64,000 bases of DNA from Actinacidiphila cocklensis (GTDB taxonomy: Bacteria > Actinomycetota > Actinomycetes > Streptomycetales > Streptomycetaceae), in the NCBI RefSeq assembly GCF_907177275.1, contig NZ_CAJSLV010000070.1, positions 46,548-110,547 of the forward strand, given 5' to 3'. A model generated the notes under the pieces. The model saw nothing but the letters and a program-made list of their open reading frames with translations, made no database searches and was not told the origin of the DNA. Each line of letters begins with the position of its first letter. Position 1 is the stretch's first letter. Shown piece after piece: positions 26,661 to 36,407 of the stretch. The position numbers were made by a program, and so were the translations under genes.

Positions 26661-27529
26661 GAGCCGTCCTCCCGAGACGGGGCTTCGTACAGCGGCAGCC
26701 GCGGGTCGACGTCCCGGCCCGCCCAGCTCTCGCGTACCCACGCGTGCGCCGGATCGTCGGTGATCAGCCAGGACCGCGAAGGGCCGGGACCCGCCATGAC
26801 GTTGAGGTAGTACATGTCGTAGCCGGGCACCGCCATGCTCGGGCCGTGCCAGCCGTCCGGGATCAGCACGGCGTCACCCGAGCGGACCTCGGCCAGCACG
26901 TCGGTCGAGCCGTGCGGCGACGGGTAGACCCGCTGGTAGCCCATCGCGTCCTGCCCGCCGGACAGTTCGTAGTAGTAGACCTCTTCGAGCCGCGACTCGT
27001 GCGGCCCCGCTTCGTCGTGCTTGTGCGGCGGGAAGGACGACCAGTTGCCGCCCGGCGTGAGCACCTCGACCGCGATCAGCCGGTCGCACTCGAAGACGCC
27101 GGCCGCGGCGAAGTTGTTGACCTGGCGGCTCGCGCCGCCCGCGCCCCGCAGCTCCACCGGCACGCCGGACGCCGGGCCGTAACTGGCCGGCAGCCGGCGC
27201 GAGCAGCGCGCCCCGGCCAGCGCGAAGCGGCCGCCGGCCGCCGACGCGACGGTCGCGTGCGCGTCCCGCGGCAGGTAGCAGAAGTCCGTCACCCCGGAGA
27301 AGACGTCGGCGCGGCCGTGCAGCGCGAAGGCCTCACCGTCGGCCAGCACCGTGCACGCACCGGCCAGCGGCAGCACCACCCACTCGCTGTCCCCGGTCGT
27401 GAACTCCCGCTGCTCGCCCGGCTCCAGGGTGAACACCCGGAGCGCCGAATACGCCCAGCCCGCCGTCGTGGGGTCGATCCACAGGTCGTAGCCGTCCCGG
27501 GCGCCGCGGCCCGCGGGGAGGTGCGTCAT
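26657..27529 (-). CDS. iolB: 5-deoxy-glucuronate isomerase
   Basis: A 290-residue bicupin enzyme converting 5-deoxy-glucuronate to 2-deoxy-5-keto-gluconate in inositol catabolism. Family motifs: GWAYSALRVFTLEPGEQREF near the start, GGNWSSFPPHKHDE with the metal-binding histidines, SRLEEVYYYEL, and IPDGWHGPSMAVPGYDMYYL. It overlaps iolC upstream and iolD downstream by four bases each (ATGA), giving a tight translational relay. Start and length are typical. Confidence 0.95.
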
Positions 27530-28590
27530 GGCTGGTCAACTCCCGGGTGGGGGCCGCGGGTTCCGCCCGCGGCGGGCTGCTCGCGCAGGAACGACTCGAT
27601 CTCCGCCCGGGTGGGCATCGCGTCGGCGCAGGCCAGCCGGGAGGCGACGATCGCGCCCGCCGCGTTGGCCGCCCGCAGCACCTCGGGCAGCGGGTCGGCC
27701 GCGAGCAGGCCCGCGCACAACGCGCCGCCGAAGGCGTCGCCCGCGCCGAGGCCGTTGACGACCTTCACCGGCAGCGGCGGTGCCACGTGCTGCTCCCTCG
27801 CGGTACGCACCAGGGCGCCCGCCGGCCCCTGCTTGACCACCGCCGTCCCCACCCCGCGGCGCAGCAGCAGCCCGGCCGCGGTCTCCGGGTCCGCGCTGCC
27901 GACCGCGACCTCGACCTCGGCGAGGTTGCCGACCGCGACCGTGGCGTACGACAGCGCGCGGGCGTAGAGCGCGGGGGCCTCGGCCGGGTCGGCCCAGAAG
28001 CCGGGCCGCCAGTCCAGGTCGAACCAGACCTCGCCGCCCGCGCGGCGCTCCAGCGCGGCGAAGACGGTGGAGCGGGTCGGTTCCACGGCCAGCGCGGAGC
28101 CGGTGATCCACAGGGCACGGGCGGTGCGGAGCGCCGCCGCGGTCGCGGGCTCGTCCAGCGTGGCGGGCGTCAGGCACTCGTCGGGCGCGACGGGGCGGCG
28201 GTAGAAGTGGATCGGGAAGTCGTCGGGCGGGAACAGCTCGCAGAACACCACGGGGGTCTGGGTGCCGGGCACGGTTTTCAGGAGGGCGGGGTCCACGGCG
28301 AAGCCGGTGAGGGCGGTGCGTACGAAGGTCCCGAACGGGTCGGGGGCGACGGCGCTCAGGACTGCCGTCCGCAGGCCGAGGCGGGACGCTGCCACCGCGA
28401 CGTTGGCGGCGGTGCCGCCGAGGTATTTCGCGAAGCTTTGGACGTCGGCGAGGCCGACGCCGCTCTGCTCCGGGTAGAGGTCCACGCCGACGCGGCCGAG
28501 CGTGACCACGTCGTACGGGGCTGCGTCTTCCTCCCCGCTCGTCCTCCGGACGGGCTGGGTTTGCTCGGCCTCTTCCTTGGCCTCGGTCAT
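27526..28590 (-). CDS. iolC: 5-dehydro-2-deoxygluconokinase
   Basis: A 354-residue PfkB-family sugar kinase that phosphorylates 2-deoxy-5-keto-gluconate. It shows the family N-terminus YDVVTLGRVGVDLYPEQSG, the glycine pair KYLGGTAANVAVAASRLG, the IolC-type segment FPIHFYRRPVAPDECL, and the ATP/catalytic motif NGLGAGDAFGGAL (catalytic Asp). A charged N-terminal extension of about 25 residues (MTEAKEEAEQTQPV) precedes the fold. ATG 28590 overlaps the upstream gene's stop (ATGA), and its own stop overlaps iolB. Confidence 0.95.
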   Translation of the reverse strand: MTEAKEEAEQTQPVRRTSGEEDAAPYDVVTLGRVGVDLYPEQSGVGLADVQSFAKYLGGTAANVAVAASRLGLRTAVLSAVAPDPFGTFVRTALTGFAVDPALLKTVPGTQTPVVFCELFPPDDFPIHFYRRPVAPDECLTPATLDEPATAAALRTARALWITGSALAVEPTRSTVFAALERRAGGEVWFDLDWRPGFWADPAEAPALYARALSYATVAVGNLAEVEVAVGSADPETAAGLLLRRGVGTAVVKQGPAGALVRTAREQHVAPPLPVKVVNGLGAGDAFGGALCAGLLAADPLPEVLRAANAAGAIVASRLACADAMPTRAEIESFLREQPAAGGTRGPHPGVDQP

Positions 28591-29447
28591 GGCTGGGGGT
28601 TCCAGGACTGGAGCCAGGTCAGGGAGGTGCGGACGTCGGTCAGGGGGCCGGTGCCGGGTGGGGGAGGGGTGGGGAGGACGGTGTCCTGCTCCATCACGTA
28701 CCAGCCGGCGTAACCCGCGGCCTCCAGGGACGTGAGCAGGGCCGGGAGGTCCAGGTCGCCCGCGCCGAGGGGGCGGTAGAGGCCCGCGTCGACCGCGGCT
28801 GTGTAGGTGGTGCGGCCGGCGCGGACCGCGTCCGCGGCCGCCGCGTCGACGTCCTTGAGGTGGACGTGCGCCACCCGCGCGGCCGCGCGCTCCGCGAGGG
28901 CGACCGGATCGGTGCCGCCGACCAGCAGGTGCCCGGTGTCCAGGCACAGGCCGATCCCGCTGCCGTCGAGCACCCGGTCGACCTCCTCGGGGCACTCGAC
29001 GACCGTACCGACGTGCGGGTGCAGCGCCGCCGTGACGCCCAGCTCCGCGGCCAGCGCCGCGATCTCGTCCAGCCGGCCCAGCAGGGTGCGCCACCCGGCC
29101 GCGTCCACCTCGGGACGCCCGTCGTAGCCGTCGCGCCCGGTCGCCGCGGCCAGCACCAGCGTGCGGGCGCCTGCCGTGGTGAAGCGGTCGAGCGCGGCCC
29201 GTACGTCCGGCAGCGGGTCGTGGCCGGGGTCGTGCAGCACCGCGGGCACGAAGCCGCCCACCGCGGTGACGCCGTAGGCGGCGAGCAGCGGACCCGGCAG
29301 GAAGCCGTCCGGGCCGAACTCGCTCGCCGTGATGCCCAGCTCCTTCATCTCGCCGAGCACCCGGTCGGGGGTCAGCTGATGCCCCCAGCCGGGGACTTCG
29401 CACACCCCCCAGGAGATCGGCGCCGCCGCGATCCGGTCCCGCCTCAC
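28587..29447 (-). CDS. IolE-like sugar phosphate isomerase/dehydratase TIM barrel
   Basis: A 286-residue AP-endonuclease-2-type TIM barrel. The start IAAAPISWGVCEVPGWGHQL matches inosose dehydratases and related IolE/IolI/IolH enzymes. Metal ligands appear as ALHPHVGTVVE, LCLDTGHLLVGG and VAHVHLKDVD. Position between dehydrogenase and iolC suggests 2-keto-myo-inositol dehydratase (IolE), though an IolI-type epimerase is possible. The GTG at 29447 follows GGGAGGGGTGGC and overlaps the upstream stop (GTGA). Confidence 0.85.
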   Translation of the reverse strand: MRRDRIAAAPISWGVCEVPGWGHQLTPDRVLGEMKELGITASEFGPDGFLPGPLLAAYGVTAVGGFVPAVLHDPGHDPLPDVRAALDRFTTAGARTLVLAAATGRDGYDGRPEVDAAGWRTLLGRLDEIAALAAELGVTAALHPHVGTVVECPEEVDRVLDGSGIGLCLDTGHLLVGGTDPVALAERAAARVAHVHLKDVDAAAADAVRAGRTTYTAAVDAGLYRPLGAGDLDLPALLTSLEAAGYAGWYVMEQDTVLPTPPPPGTGPLTDVRTSLTWLQSWNPQP

Positions 29448-30511
29448 GCCACCCCTCCCTTCCGCCCGCCGCTCAGCGCCGGGCCGCGCGCGTCGCCCCG
29501 GCAGGCCCGGGCCGCCGCCTCGACCTCGGCGACCGGCACCGGGCGCCGCTCGCGCCGGGAGACCTCGCAGGCCTCGGCGACCAGCAGCGCCCGCAGCGCG
29601 TCCCGACCCTCGCAGGGATTGGCCTCCACCCCGCGCGCGACGCGCAGGAAGGTGTCCATTTCGGCACGGTAGGCCGAGCCGAAGCGGTCCAGGAAGCCCG
29701 ACCAGGGATTGCGCGGCGGGGCGGCCGCGCCCGGTTCCACCGAGGTCAGCGGGGTGCGGGCGGCCACGCCGACCGCGACCTGGTCCTCGGTGCCGGCCAG
29801 CTCCATCCGCACGTCGTACCCGGCGGCGTTGTAGCGGGTCGCCGTCGCGGTGGCCAGCACCCCGCCCTCCAGGGTGAGCAGCACCGCCGCGGTGTCCGCG
29901 TCGCCCGCCGCCCGGAAGAAGTCGGCGCCGACGTTCGCCCCCGCCGCGTACACCTCGGTCACCGCCCGTCCGGTCACCCAGGCCAGCATGTCGAAGTCGT
30001 GGATCAGGCAGTCCCGGTAGAGCCCGCCGGACAGCGGGACGTACGCGGCCGGCGGCGGCGCCGGGTCGGAGCTGACGGTGCGTACGGTGTGCAGCCGGCC
30101 GAGCCGCCCCGCGGCGACGGCCTGCCGGGCGGCGGCGTAGCCGGGGTCGAAGCGGCGCTGGAAACCGATCTGCAGCACCGCGCCCGCCGCCTCGGCCGTG
30201 TCCAGCGCGGCGACCGTACCCGCCAGGTCGAGCGCGATCGGCTTCTCGCAGAAGGCCGGCACCCCCTCCTGCGCCGCCCGGGCGATCAGCCCCGCGTGCG
30301 CGGCGGTCGCCGAGGCGATGACCAGCGCGTCGGGCCGGGCCGCGAAGAGCCCGTCCACCGGCAGCGCGCGGCCCCCGGCGGCCGCCGCGACCTGCCGCGC
30401 GCGGCCCGGGTCCGCGTCGGCGACCAGCAGCTCGCCGACGTCGGGATGCGCCCGCAGCGTCCCGGCGTGGAAGCCGCCGATCCGTCCTGCGCCGATGAGT
30501 CCGATCCGCAT
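29444..30511 (-). CDS. iolG: Gfo/Idh/MocA oxidoreductase, probable inositol 2-dehydrogenase
   Basis: A 355-residue NAD-dependent dehydrogenase. The Rossmann motif MRIGLIGAGRIGGFHAGTL starts at residue 1, CEKPIALDL holds the conserved EKP lysine, and GLYRDCLIHDFDML carries the catalytic Asp/His pair of inositol dehydrogenases. As first gene of the iol operon it likely oxidises myo-inositol (or a related isomer) to scyllo-inosose. ATG 30511 is preferred, placing the Rossmann motif at the start; an upstream in-frame start would overlap the promoter and its palindrome. It is divergent from the GntR gene. Confidence 0.88.
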   Translation of the reverse strand: MRIGLIGAGRIGGFHAGTLRAHPDVGELLVADADPGRARQVAAAAGGRALPVDGLFAARPDALVIASATAAHAGLIARAAQEGVPAFCEKPIALDLAGTVAALDTAEAAGAVLQIGFQRRFDPGYAAARQAVAAGRLGRLHTVRTVSSDPAPPPAAYVPLSGGLYRDCLIHDFDMLAWVTGRAVTEVYAAGANVGADFFRAAGDADTAAVLLTLEGGVLATATATRYNAAGYDVRMELAGTEDQVAVGVAARTPLTSVEPGAAAPPRNPWSGFLDRFGSAYRAEMDTFLRVARGVEANPCEGRDALRALLVAEACEVSRRERRPVPVAEVEAAARACRGDARGPALSGGRKGGVA

Positions 30512-30599
30512 ACCTGCTCCTGCCCCTTCGGAAGAGGAGACGTGACGGCTGTCCGCGCCGTCCCAACCTTCCGCGCCACCCGCACCTGTGTCAACGCTT

Positions 30600-30609
30600 T
30601 GTCCGGACA
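30600..30609. promoter_or_regulatory. Perfect palindrome TGTCCGGACA in the iol/GntR gap
   Basis: A ten-base perfect palindrome in the 113-base divergent gap, 15 bases before the GntR start and just upstream of a minus-strand TTGACA (30594-30589) that could be the -35 box of the iol operon. It is a candidate operator for the adjacent GntR protein. Confidence 0.5.
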
Positions 30610-30624
30610 TAAGGACTTCCCGTC

Positions 30625-31407
30625 ATGATGCCGTCCCGCTACGCTCCCAGCGTGCCCAAGCACGAGCCCGCACAGCTGCGGCTCGCCGTGGACCGGGCGA
30701 GCCCCGTCCCGCTGTACTTCCAGCTGGCCCGCCAGCTGGAGGCGGCGATCGAGGACGGTGAGCTCACCCCGGGCAGCCTGCTCGGCAACGAGATCGAGCT
30801 GGCCGCCAGCCTCGGCCTGTCCCGCCCCACCGTCCGCCAGGCGATCAGGTCGCTGGTCGACAAGGGCCTGCTGGTGCGCCGCCGGGGCGTCGGCACCCAG
30901 GTCGTGCACACCGGCGTGGCCCGCCCGATGGAGCTGACCAGCCTCTACGACGACCTCGCCGCCGCAGGACTGCACCCCACCACCCGGGTGCTGCACAACA
31001 CCCGCGGCCCCGCCCCGGCCGAGGTCACCGCAGCCCTCGGGCTGCCGGAGTCCTGCCAGGTCAGCGTGGTGCACCGGCTGCGGCTCACGCGCGGAGAGCC
31101 GATGGCGTACCTGCGCAACTACCTGCCGAGCGACCTGCTCGACCTGCCCACGGGCGAGCTGGAGAGCAGCGGCCTGTACGCCCTGATGCGGCGGCACGGC
31201 ATCACCCTGCACAGCGCCCAGCAGACCGTCGGCGCCCGGTCGGGTACCGCGGAGGAGTGCGGCCTGCTCGGCGAACCCGCCGGGTCGGCGCTGCTCACGA
31301 TGCGCCGGGTCAGCTACGACGACCGCGGCCGGCCGGTCGAATACGGCGCCCACGTCTACCGGGCCTCGCGCTACACCTTCGAATTCCGGCTGCTGGTCCA
31401 CGGCTGA
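30625..31407 (+). CDS. GntR-family regulator, HutC/UTRA type
   Basis: A 260-residue regulator. The winged helix (about residues 27-95) includes PLYFQLARQLEAAIEDGEL, LGNEIELAASLGLSRPTVRQ and GVGTQVV. The UTRA effector domain follows (about 110-255): SLYDDLAAAGLHPTTRVL, VSVVHRLRLTRGEPMAYL, then SYDDRGRPVEYGAHVYRAS. Divergent to the iol operon and 159 bases before an importer operon, it probably controls inositol genes and perhaps both. ATG 30625 has AAGGA nine bases upstream; the ATG three bases later or a GTG at 30652 are alternatives. Confidence 0.9.
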   Translation: MMPSRYAPSVPKHEPAQLRLAVDRASPVPLYFQLARQLEAAIEDGELTPGSLLGNEIELAASLGLSRPTVRQAIRSLVDKGLLVRRRGVGTQVVHTGVARPMELTSLYDDLAAAGLHPTTRVLHNTRGPAPAEVTAALGLPESCQVSVVHRLRLTRGEPMAYLRNYLPSDLLDLPTGELESSGLYALMRRHGITLHSAQQTVGARSGTAEECGLLGEPAGSALLTMRRVSYDDRGRPVEYGAHVYRASRYTFEFRLLVHG

Positions 31408-31502
31408 GCCGTATACCGCAGGCCCAGCCCCCGCCCGAGCCGCCCTGCGGCAGGGACGCCGTAACTCTTGACGGATACTTGGCCCGCCGGGATGGTCGTC
31501 GC

Positions 31503-31516
31503 TCGAAGCGTTTCGC
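31503..31516. promoter_or_regulatory. LacI-like operator before ABC importer
   Basis: TCGAAGCGTTTCGC is close to the palindrome TCGAARCGYTTCGA used by many LacI-family repressors. It lies 51 bases before the binding-protein start and near a TTGACG at 31468. No LacI gene is in the window. Confidence 0.4.
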
Positions 31517-31566
31517 AGCACTCCCCTCACGGCTGTACCAGGAAGAGCAGGGAAAGGCGGGGCCTC

Positions 31567-32580
31567 GTGGCGATGGCAAGGGCGGGAACGAAAGCGCTGG
31601 GCGCACTGCTGGCGGTGGTGCTCGGCGCGGCCGGCCTCGCCGGATGCAGCAGCACCGGCGGCAAGCGCGCGGAGGACCGGGCCAAGAAGCTCGCGGCGAA
31701 CGGGTCCGCGGTGGACACCCCGAAGTGGACCGTGGCGATGGTCACCCACTCGGGGGCGGGCGACACCTTCTGGGACATCGTCCAGAGCGGTGCCAAGCAG
31801 GCAGCGGCCAAGGACAACATCAAGTTCGTCTACTCCAGCAGCGACCAGGGCGACCAGCAGGCCCAGCTCGTGCAGGCGGCCATCGACCAGCACGTCGACG
31901 GCCTGATCGTCACCCTCGCCAAGCCCGACGCGCTGAAGGCGGCCGTCGCCAAGGCGGTCAGCGCCGGCATCCCGGTGATCACCATCAACTCCGGCGCCGC
32001 CCAGTCCAAGGAGTTCGGCGCGCTCACCCACATCGGCCAGGACGAGACGATCGCCGGCAACGCGGTCGGCGACGAGCTGAACACCCGCGGCAAGCAGCAC
32101 GCCCTGTGCGTCCTGCACGAGCAGGGCAACGTCGGCCTGGAGCAGCGCTGCGCGGGTGCCAAGGAGAAGTTCCACGGCAAGATGGACAACCTCTACGTCA
32201 ACGGCACCAACATGCCCGACGTGCTGTCCGCGATCCAGGCCAAGCTCCAGTCCGACAAGTCTATCGACTCCGTCGTCACCCTGGGCGCCCCCTTCGCCGA
32301 CACCGCGGCCAAGGCCAAGTCGCAGTCCGGCTCCAAGGCCGAGATCGACACCTTCGACCTGAACCCGCAGGTCGCGACCTCGCTGAAGAACGGCACCATC
32401 GGCTTCGCCGTCGACCAGCAGCCGTATCTGCAGGGCTACGAGGCGGTGGACCTGCTGTGGCTCTACCGCTACAACAAGGACACCCTCGGCGGCGGCCAGG
32501 CGGTGCTCACCGGCCCGCAGATCGTCACCAAGGACGACGCCGACGCGCTGCTGTCGTACGCCAAGCGGGGGACCCGATGA
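31567..32580 (+). CDS. Ribose-type sugar-binding lipoprotein
   Basis: A 337-residue periplasmic-binding-protein type 1 (Peripla_BP_4) lipoprotein. The signal MARAGTKALGALLAVVLGAA ends at LAGC. The core shows WTVAMVTHSGAGDTFWDIVQ, VDGLIVTLAKPDALK, GIPVITINSGA and GQDETIAGNAVGDEL, typical of pentose/hexose/inositol receptors. It is first gene of a binding protein-permease-ATPase-kinase operon. GTG 31567 and ATG 31573 are both plausible starts behind GGGAAAGG. The substrate is unknown; the iol operon next door makes inositol a candidate, the ROK kinase argues for a hexose. Confidence 0.9.
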   Translation: MAMARAGTKALGALLAVVLGAAGLAGCSSTGGKRAEDRAKKLAANGSAVDTPKWTVAMVTHSGAGDTFWDIVQSGAKQAAAKDNIKFVYSSSDQGDQQAQLVQAAIDQHVDGLIVTLAKPDALKAAVAKAVSAGIPVITINSGAAQSKEFGALTHIGQDETIAGNAVGDELNTRGKQHALCVLHEQGNVGLEQRCAGAKEKFHGKMDNLYVNGTNMPDVLSAIQAKLQSDKSIDSVVTLGAPFADTAAKAKSQSGSKAEIDTFDLNPQVATSLKNGTIGFAVDQQPYLQGYEAVDLLWLYRYNKDTLGGGQAVLTGPQIVTKDDADALLSYAKRGTR

Positions 32581-33610
32581 CCGGCCTGGTCCTGACCGCC
32601 GACGAGCGGCTGGCGCCGCGGTCCATGGCGCGGCGGCTGCTCGGGCGGCCGGAGCTGGGGGCGGTCGTCGGGGCCGCGGCCGTCTTCGTGTTCTTCTCCG
32701 TCGCCGCCGACTCCTTCCTGCAGTGGTCCAGCTTCGGCACCGTCCTCTACGCCTCCTCCACCATCGGGATCATGGCGGTGCCCGTGGCGCTGCTGATGAT
32801 CGGCGGCGAGTTCGACCTGTCGGCCGGTGTGATGGTGACCAGCTCCGCGCTGGCCTCCTCGATGTTCAGCTTCCAGATGACCGCGAACGTGTGGGTCGGC
32901 ATCGGCGTCTCGCTGCTGGTGACGCTGGCGTTCGGCGCCTTCAACGGCATCATGCTGGTGCGCACCAAACTGCCCAGCTTCATCATCACGCTGGGCACCT
33001 TCCTGATGCTGACCGGCCTGAACCTGGGCCTGACCAAGCTGATCAGCGGCACGGTGGCGACCAAGTCGATCGGCGACATGGAGGGCTTCCCCGCCGCGCA
33101 CGACGTCTTCGCGTCGCACTGGACCGTGGGCTCGGTCGACCTCCAGGTGACCATCCTGTGGTGGTTCGGCCTGGTCGCGGTCGCCACCTGGGTGCTGCTG
33201 CGCACCCGGGCCGGCAACTGGATATTCGCGGCCGGCGGCAACGCCGACGCGGCCCGCGCGGTCGGCGTCCCGGTGGCGCGCACCAAGGTCGGGCTGTACA
33301 TGGCGGTGGCCTTCTGCGCCTGGATCTCCGGCCAGCACCTGCTGTTCTCCTTCGACGTGGTCCAGTCGGGGGAGGGCGTCGGCAACGAGTTCCTCTACAT
33401 CATCGCGGCCGTGATCGGCGGCTGCCTGATGACCGGCGGCTACGGCAGCGCCATCGGGTCCGCGGTCGGCGCGTTCATCTTCGGCATGACCAACAAGGGC
33501 ATCGTCTACGCCCAGTGGAACCCTGACTGGTTCAAGTTCTTCCTCGGGGCGATGCTGCTGCTCGCCACCCTGCTCAACGTCTGGGTCCGCAGGCGGGCGG
33601 AGGCCACCGC

Positions 33611-33614
<4 letters not shown>
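32577..33614 (+). CDS. Ribose-type ABC permease
   Basis: A 345-residue BPD_transp_2 permease with eight to ten hydrophobic segments (first about residues 25-45, LGAVVGAAAVFVFFSVAAD). Family motifs: PVALLMIGGEFDLSAGVMV, LPSFIITLGTFLMLTGL and GNADAARAVGVPVARTKVG. The ATG overlaps the binding protein stop (ATGA), and its stop overlaps the ATPase start (33611). It forms the homodimeric membrane channel of the importer. Confidence 0.92.
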
Positions 33615-34500
<886 letters not shown>

Positions 34501-34504
<4 letters not shown>

Positions 34505-35649
34505 GTGCCAATCGTGAACGTGTGTACCGCGGCAGTGCCGCCCGAGCGACGGTGTGGCGCAACGTCAGCGGCGCCGAGCGCCGGGAGAGACGCAGCCACC
34601 TGACGGCCCCCAGGGTGCCGACCGTCGGCATCGACATCGGCGGCACCAAGGTGATGGCCGGGGTGGTGGACGCCGACGGGGTCATCCTCGAACAGCTGCG
34701 CACCGAGACCCCCGACAAGTCCAAGAGCCCCAAGGTGGTCGAGGACACCATCGTGGAGCTGGTCCTCGACCTGTCGGAGCGGCACGACGTGCACGCGGTC
34801 GGCATCGGCGCGGCCGGCTGGGTGGACGCCGACCGGTCCCGCATCCTCTTCGCCCCGCACCTGTCCTGGCGCGACGAGCCGCTGCGCGAGCGGCTCGCGG
34901 ACCGGCTGCTGGTCCCCGTCATGGTCGACAACGACGCCAACACCGCCGCCTGGGCCGAGTGGCGCTTCGGCGCCGGGCGCGGCGAGGCCGACCTGGTGAT
35001 GATCACCCTGGGCACCGGCATCGGCGGCGCGATCCTGGAGGACGGCCAGGTCAAGCGGGGCCGCTACGGGGTCGCAGGCGAGTTCGGCCATATGCAGGTG
35101 GTGCCGGGCGGGCACCGCTGCGCCTGCGGCAACCGCGGCTGCTGGGAGCAGTACAGCTCGGGCAACGCGCTGGTCAGGGAGGCCCGCGAGCTGGCCGCCG
35201 CCGACTCGCCGGTCGCCTACGGCATCATCGACCGGGTCGGCGGCCACGTCGGGGACATCACCGGGCCGCTGATCACCGAGCTGGCCAGGGCCGGCGACCC
35301 GATGTGCGTCGAGCTGTTCCAGGACATCGGCCAGTGGCTCGGCGTCGGCATCGCCAACCTCGCCGCCGCGCTCGACCCGTCCTGCTTCGTCATCGGCGGC
35401 GGCGTCAGCGCCGCGGACGACCTGCTGATCGCCCCCGCGAGGGACGCCTTCCGGCGCACCCTGACCGGCCGCGGCTACCGGCCGGAGGCCAGGATCGCCA
35501 AGGCCGAACTGGGACCCGAGGCCGGCATGGTCGGCGCCGCGGACCTGGCCCGGCTGGTCGCCCGCCGCTTCCGCCGCGCCAACCGGCGGCGCGTCGAGCG
35601 CTACGAGCGCTACGGCAGGTTCGCGGGCCGGCAGGAGGCCGACTCGTGA
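34501..35649 (+). CDS. ROK-family sugar kinase (glucokinase-like)
   Basis: A 382-residue kinase. A 40-residue basic N-terminal extension (RVYRGSAARATVWRN) precedes the ROK fold: phosphate loop VGIDIGGTKVMAG, active-site VDNDANTAAWAE (catalytic Asp present), ITLGTGIGG, and the zinc motif HRCACGNRGCWEQ with substrate-binding EFGH. A conserved C-terminal basic tail ends RRFRRANRRRVERYERYGR. The TTG at 34501 overlaps the ATPase stop; GTG 34522 or 34615 are alternatives. It likely phosphorylates the imported sugar. From memory, this kinase-importer order is syntenic in other Streptomyces. Confidence 0.9.
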
Positions 35650-36374
35650 CGACGACCCCCGAGCGGGAGGCCGTACCGCAGTATTCGGACGGCGACGGGA
35701 CCGCCGCCGTGCCCGCCGACGGCAGCACCGACACCGAGCGGGCGCCCGGCGGACCCGGCGGCGAAGGCCCGGGCGGTCCCGGCGGCGAAGGCCCCGGGGG
35801 CAGACGCGGCAGCGGCGGGGGCTCCGCGCTGCCGCCGCCGCGCGACCTGCCCAGCTGGGTGCGCTGGGTGGTGGTGCCGCTGCTGGTGCTCGTCCCGCTC
35901 GGCTACGTGATCATCTCCGCCGCGCAGAGCCGCAACAGCGGCCAGGACGTCCAGAAGCAGGCCGCCGCACGCCATCTGACCTGGGTCGTCCCCAGCGAGC
36001 TGCAGCGCCGCATCTACCAGGTGCCGATCCCCGACGGCACCGTCCACGACGGCTACCTGGAGACCAACTCCTGGGACACCAGCGAGTTCTACTGCCAGTT
36101 CACCACCACCGCCGGCGGCCTCGACACCTTCCTGGCCCAGCTCGGCACCAGCAGGGCCGCACTGCGCGACGGCAAGGTCGCGATCAGCGACGAGCAGGCC
36201 GCGCAGGTCGGCTGGAACTTCGACATCCCCGACCACGACTGGTCCGGGATGTCCTCCCACCAGGCCGGGGACAAGCCGGACCACGACATCACGGTCGACC
36301 TCACGCACGCCGACACGCCCGTCGTCTACGTCGTGTCGACCGTCAACTTCCAGCACGGCTTCGGGGGTGGGTGA
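35646..36374 (+). CDS. Single-pass membrane protein of unknown function
   Basis: A 242-residue protein: an acidic, then Gly/Pro-rich cytoplasmic arm with a duplicated GGPGGEGP unit (about residues 33-50), one helix (WVVVPLLVLVPLGYVIIS, about 72-90), and an extracytoplasmic domain of about 150 residues with one Cys (TSEFYCQFTT). The GTG start overlaps the kinase stop (GTGA), so it belongs to the importer-kinase operon. I recognise no domain. Confidence 0.75.
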   Translation: MTTTPEREAVPQYSDGDGTAAVPADGSTDTERAPGGPGGEGPGGPGGEGPGGRRGSGGGSALPPPRDLPSWVRWVVVPLLVLVPLGYVIISAAQSRNSGQDVQKQAAARHLTWVVPSELQRRIYQVPIPDGTVHDGYLETNSWDTSEFYCQFTTTAGGLDTFLAQLGTSRAALRDGKVAISDEQAAQVGWNFDIPDHDWSGMSSHQAGDKPDHDITVDLTHADTPVVYVVSTVNFQHGFGGG

Positions 36375-36407
36375 CCCGGTGGCCCCAGGAGTCGGTAGCG
36401 TGAAGCG

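Noticed and set aside
31257..32576. Frame extending the ribose-type permease far upstream
   Set aside because: The extension is Arg/Pro-rich and lies over the binding-protein gene; the ATGA junction at 32577 gives the proper start.
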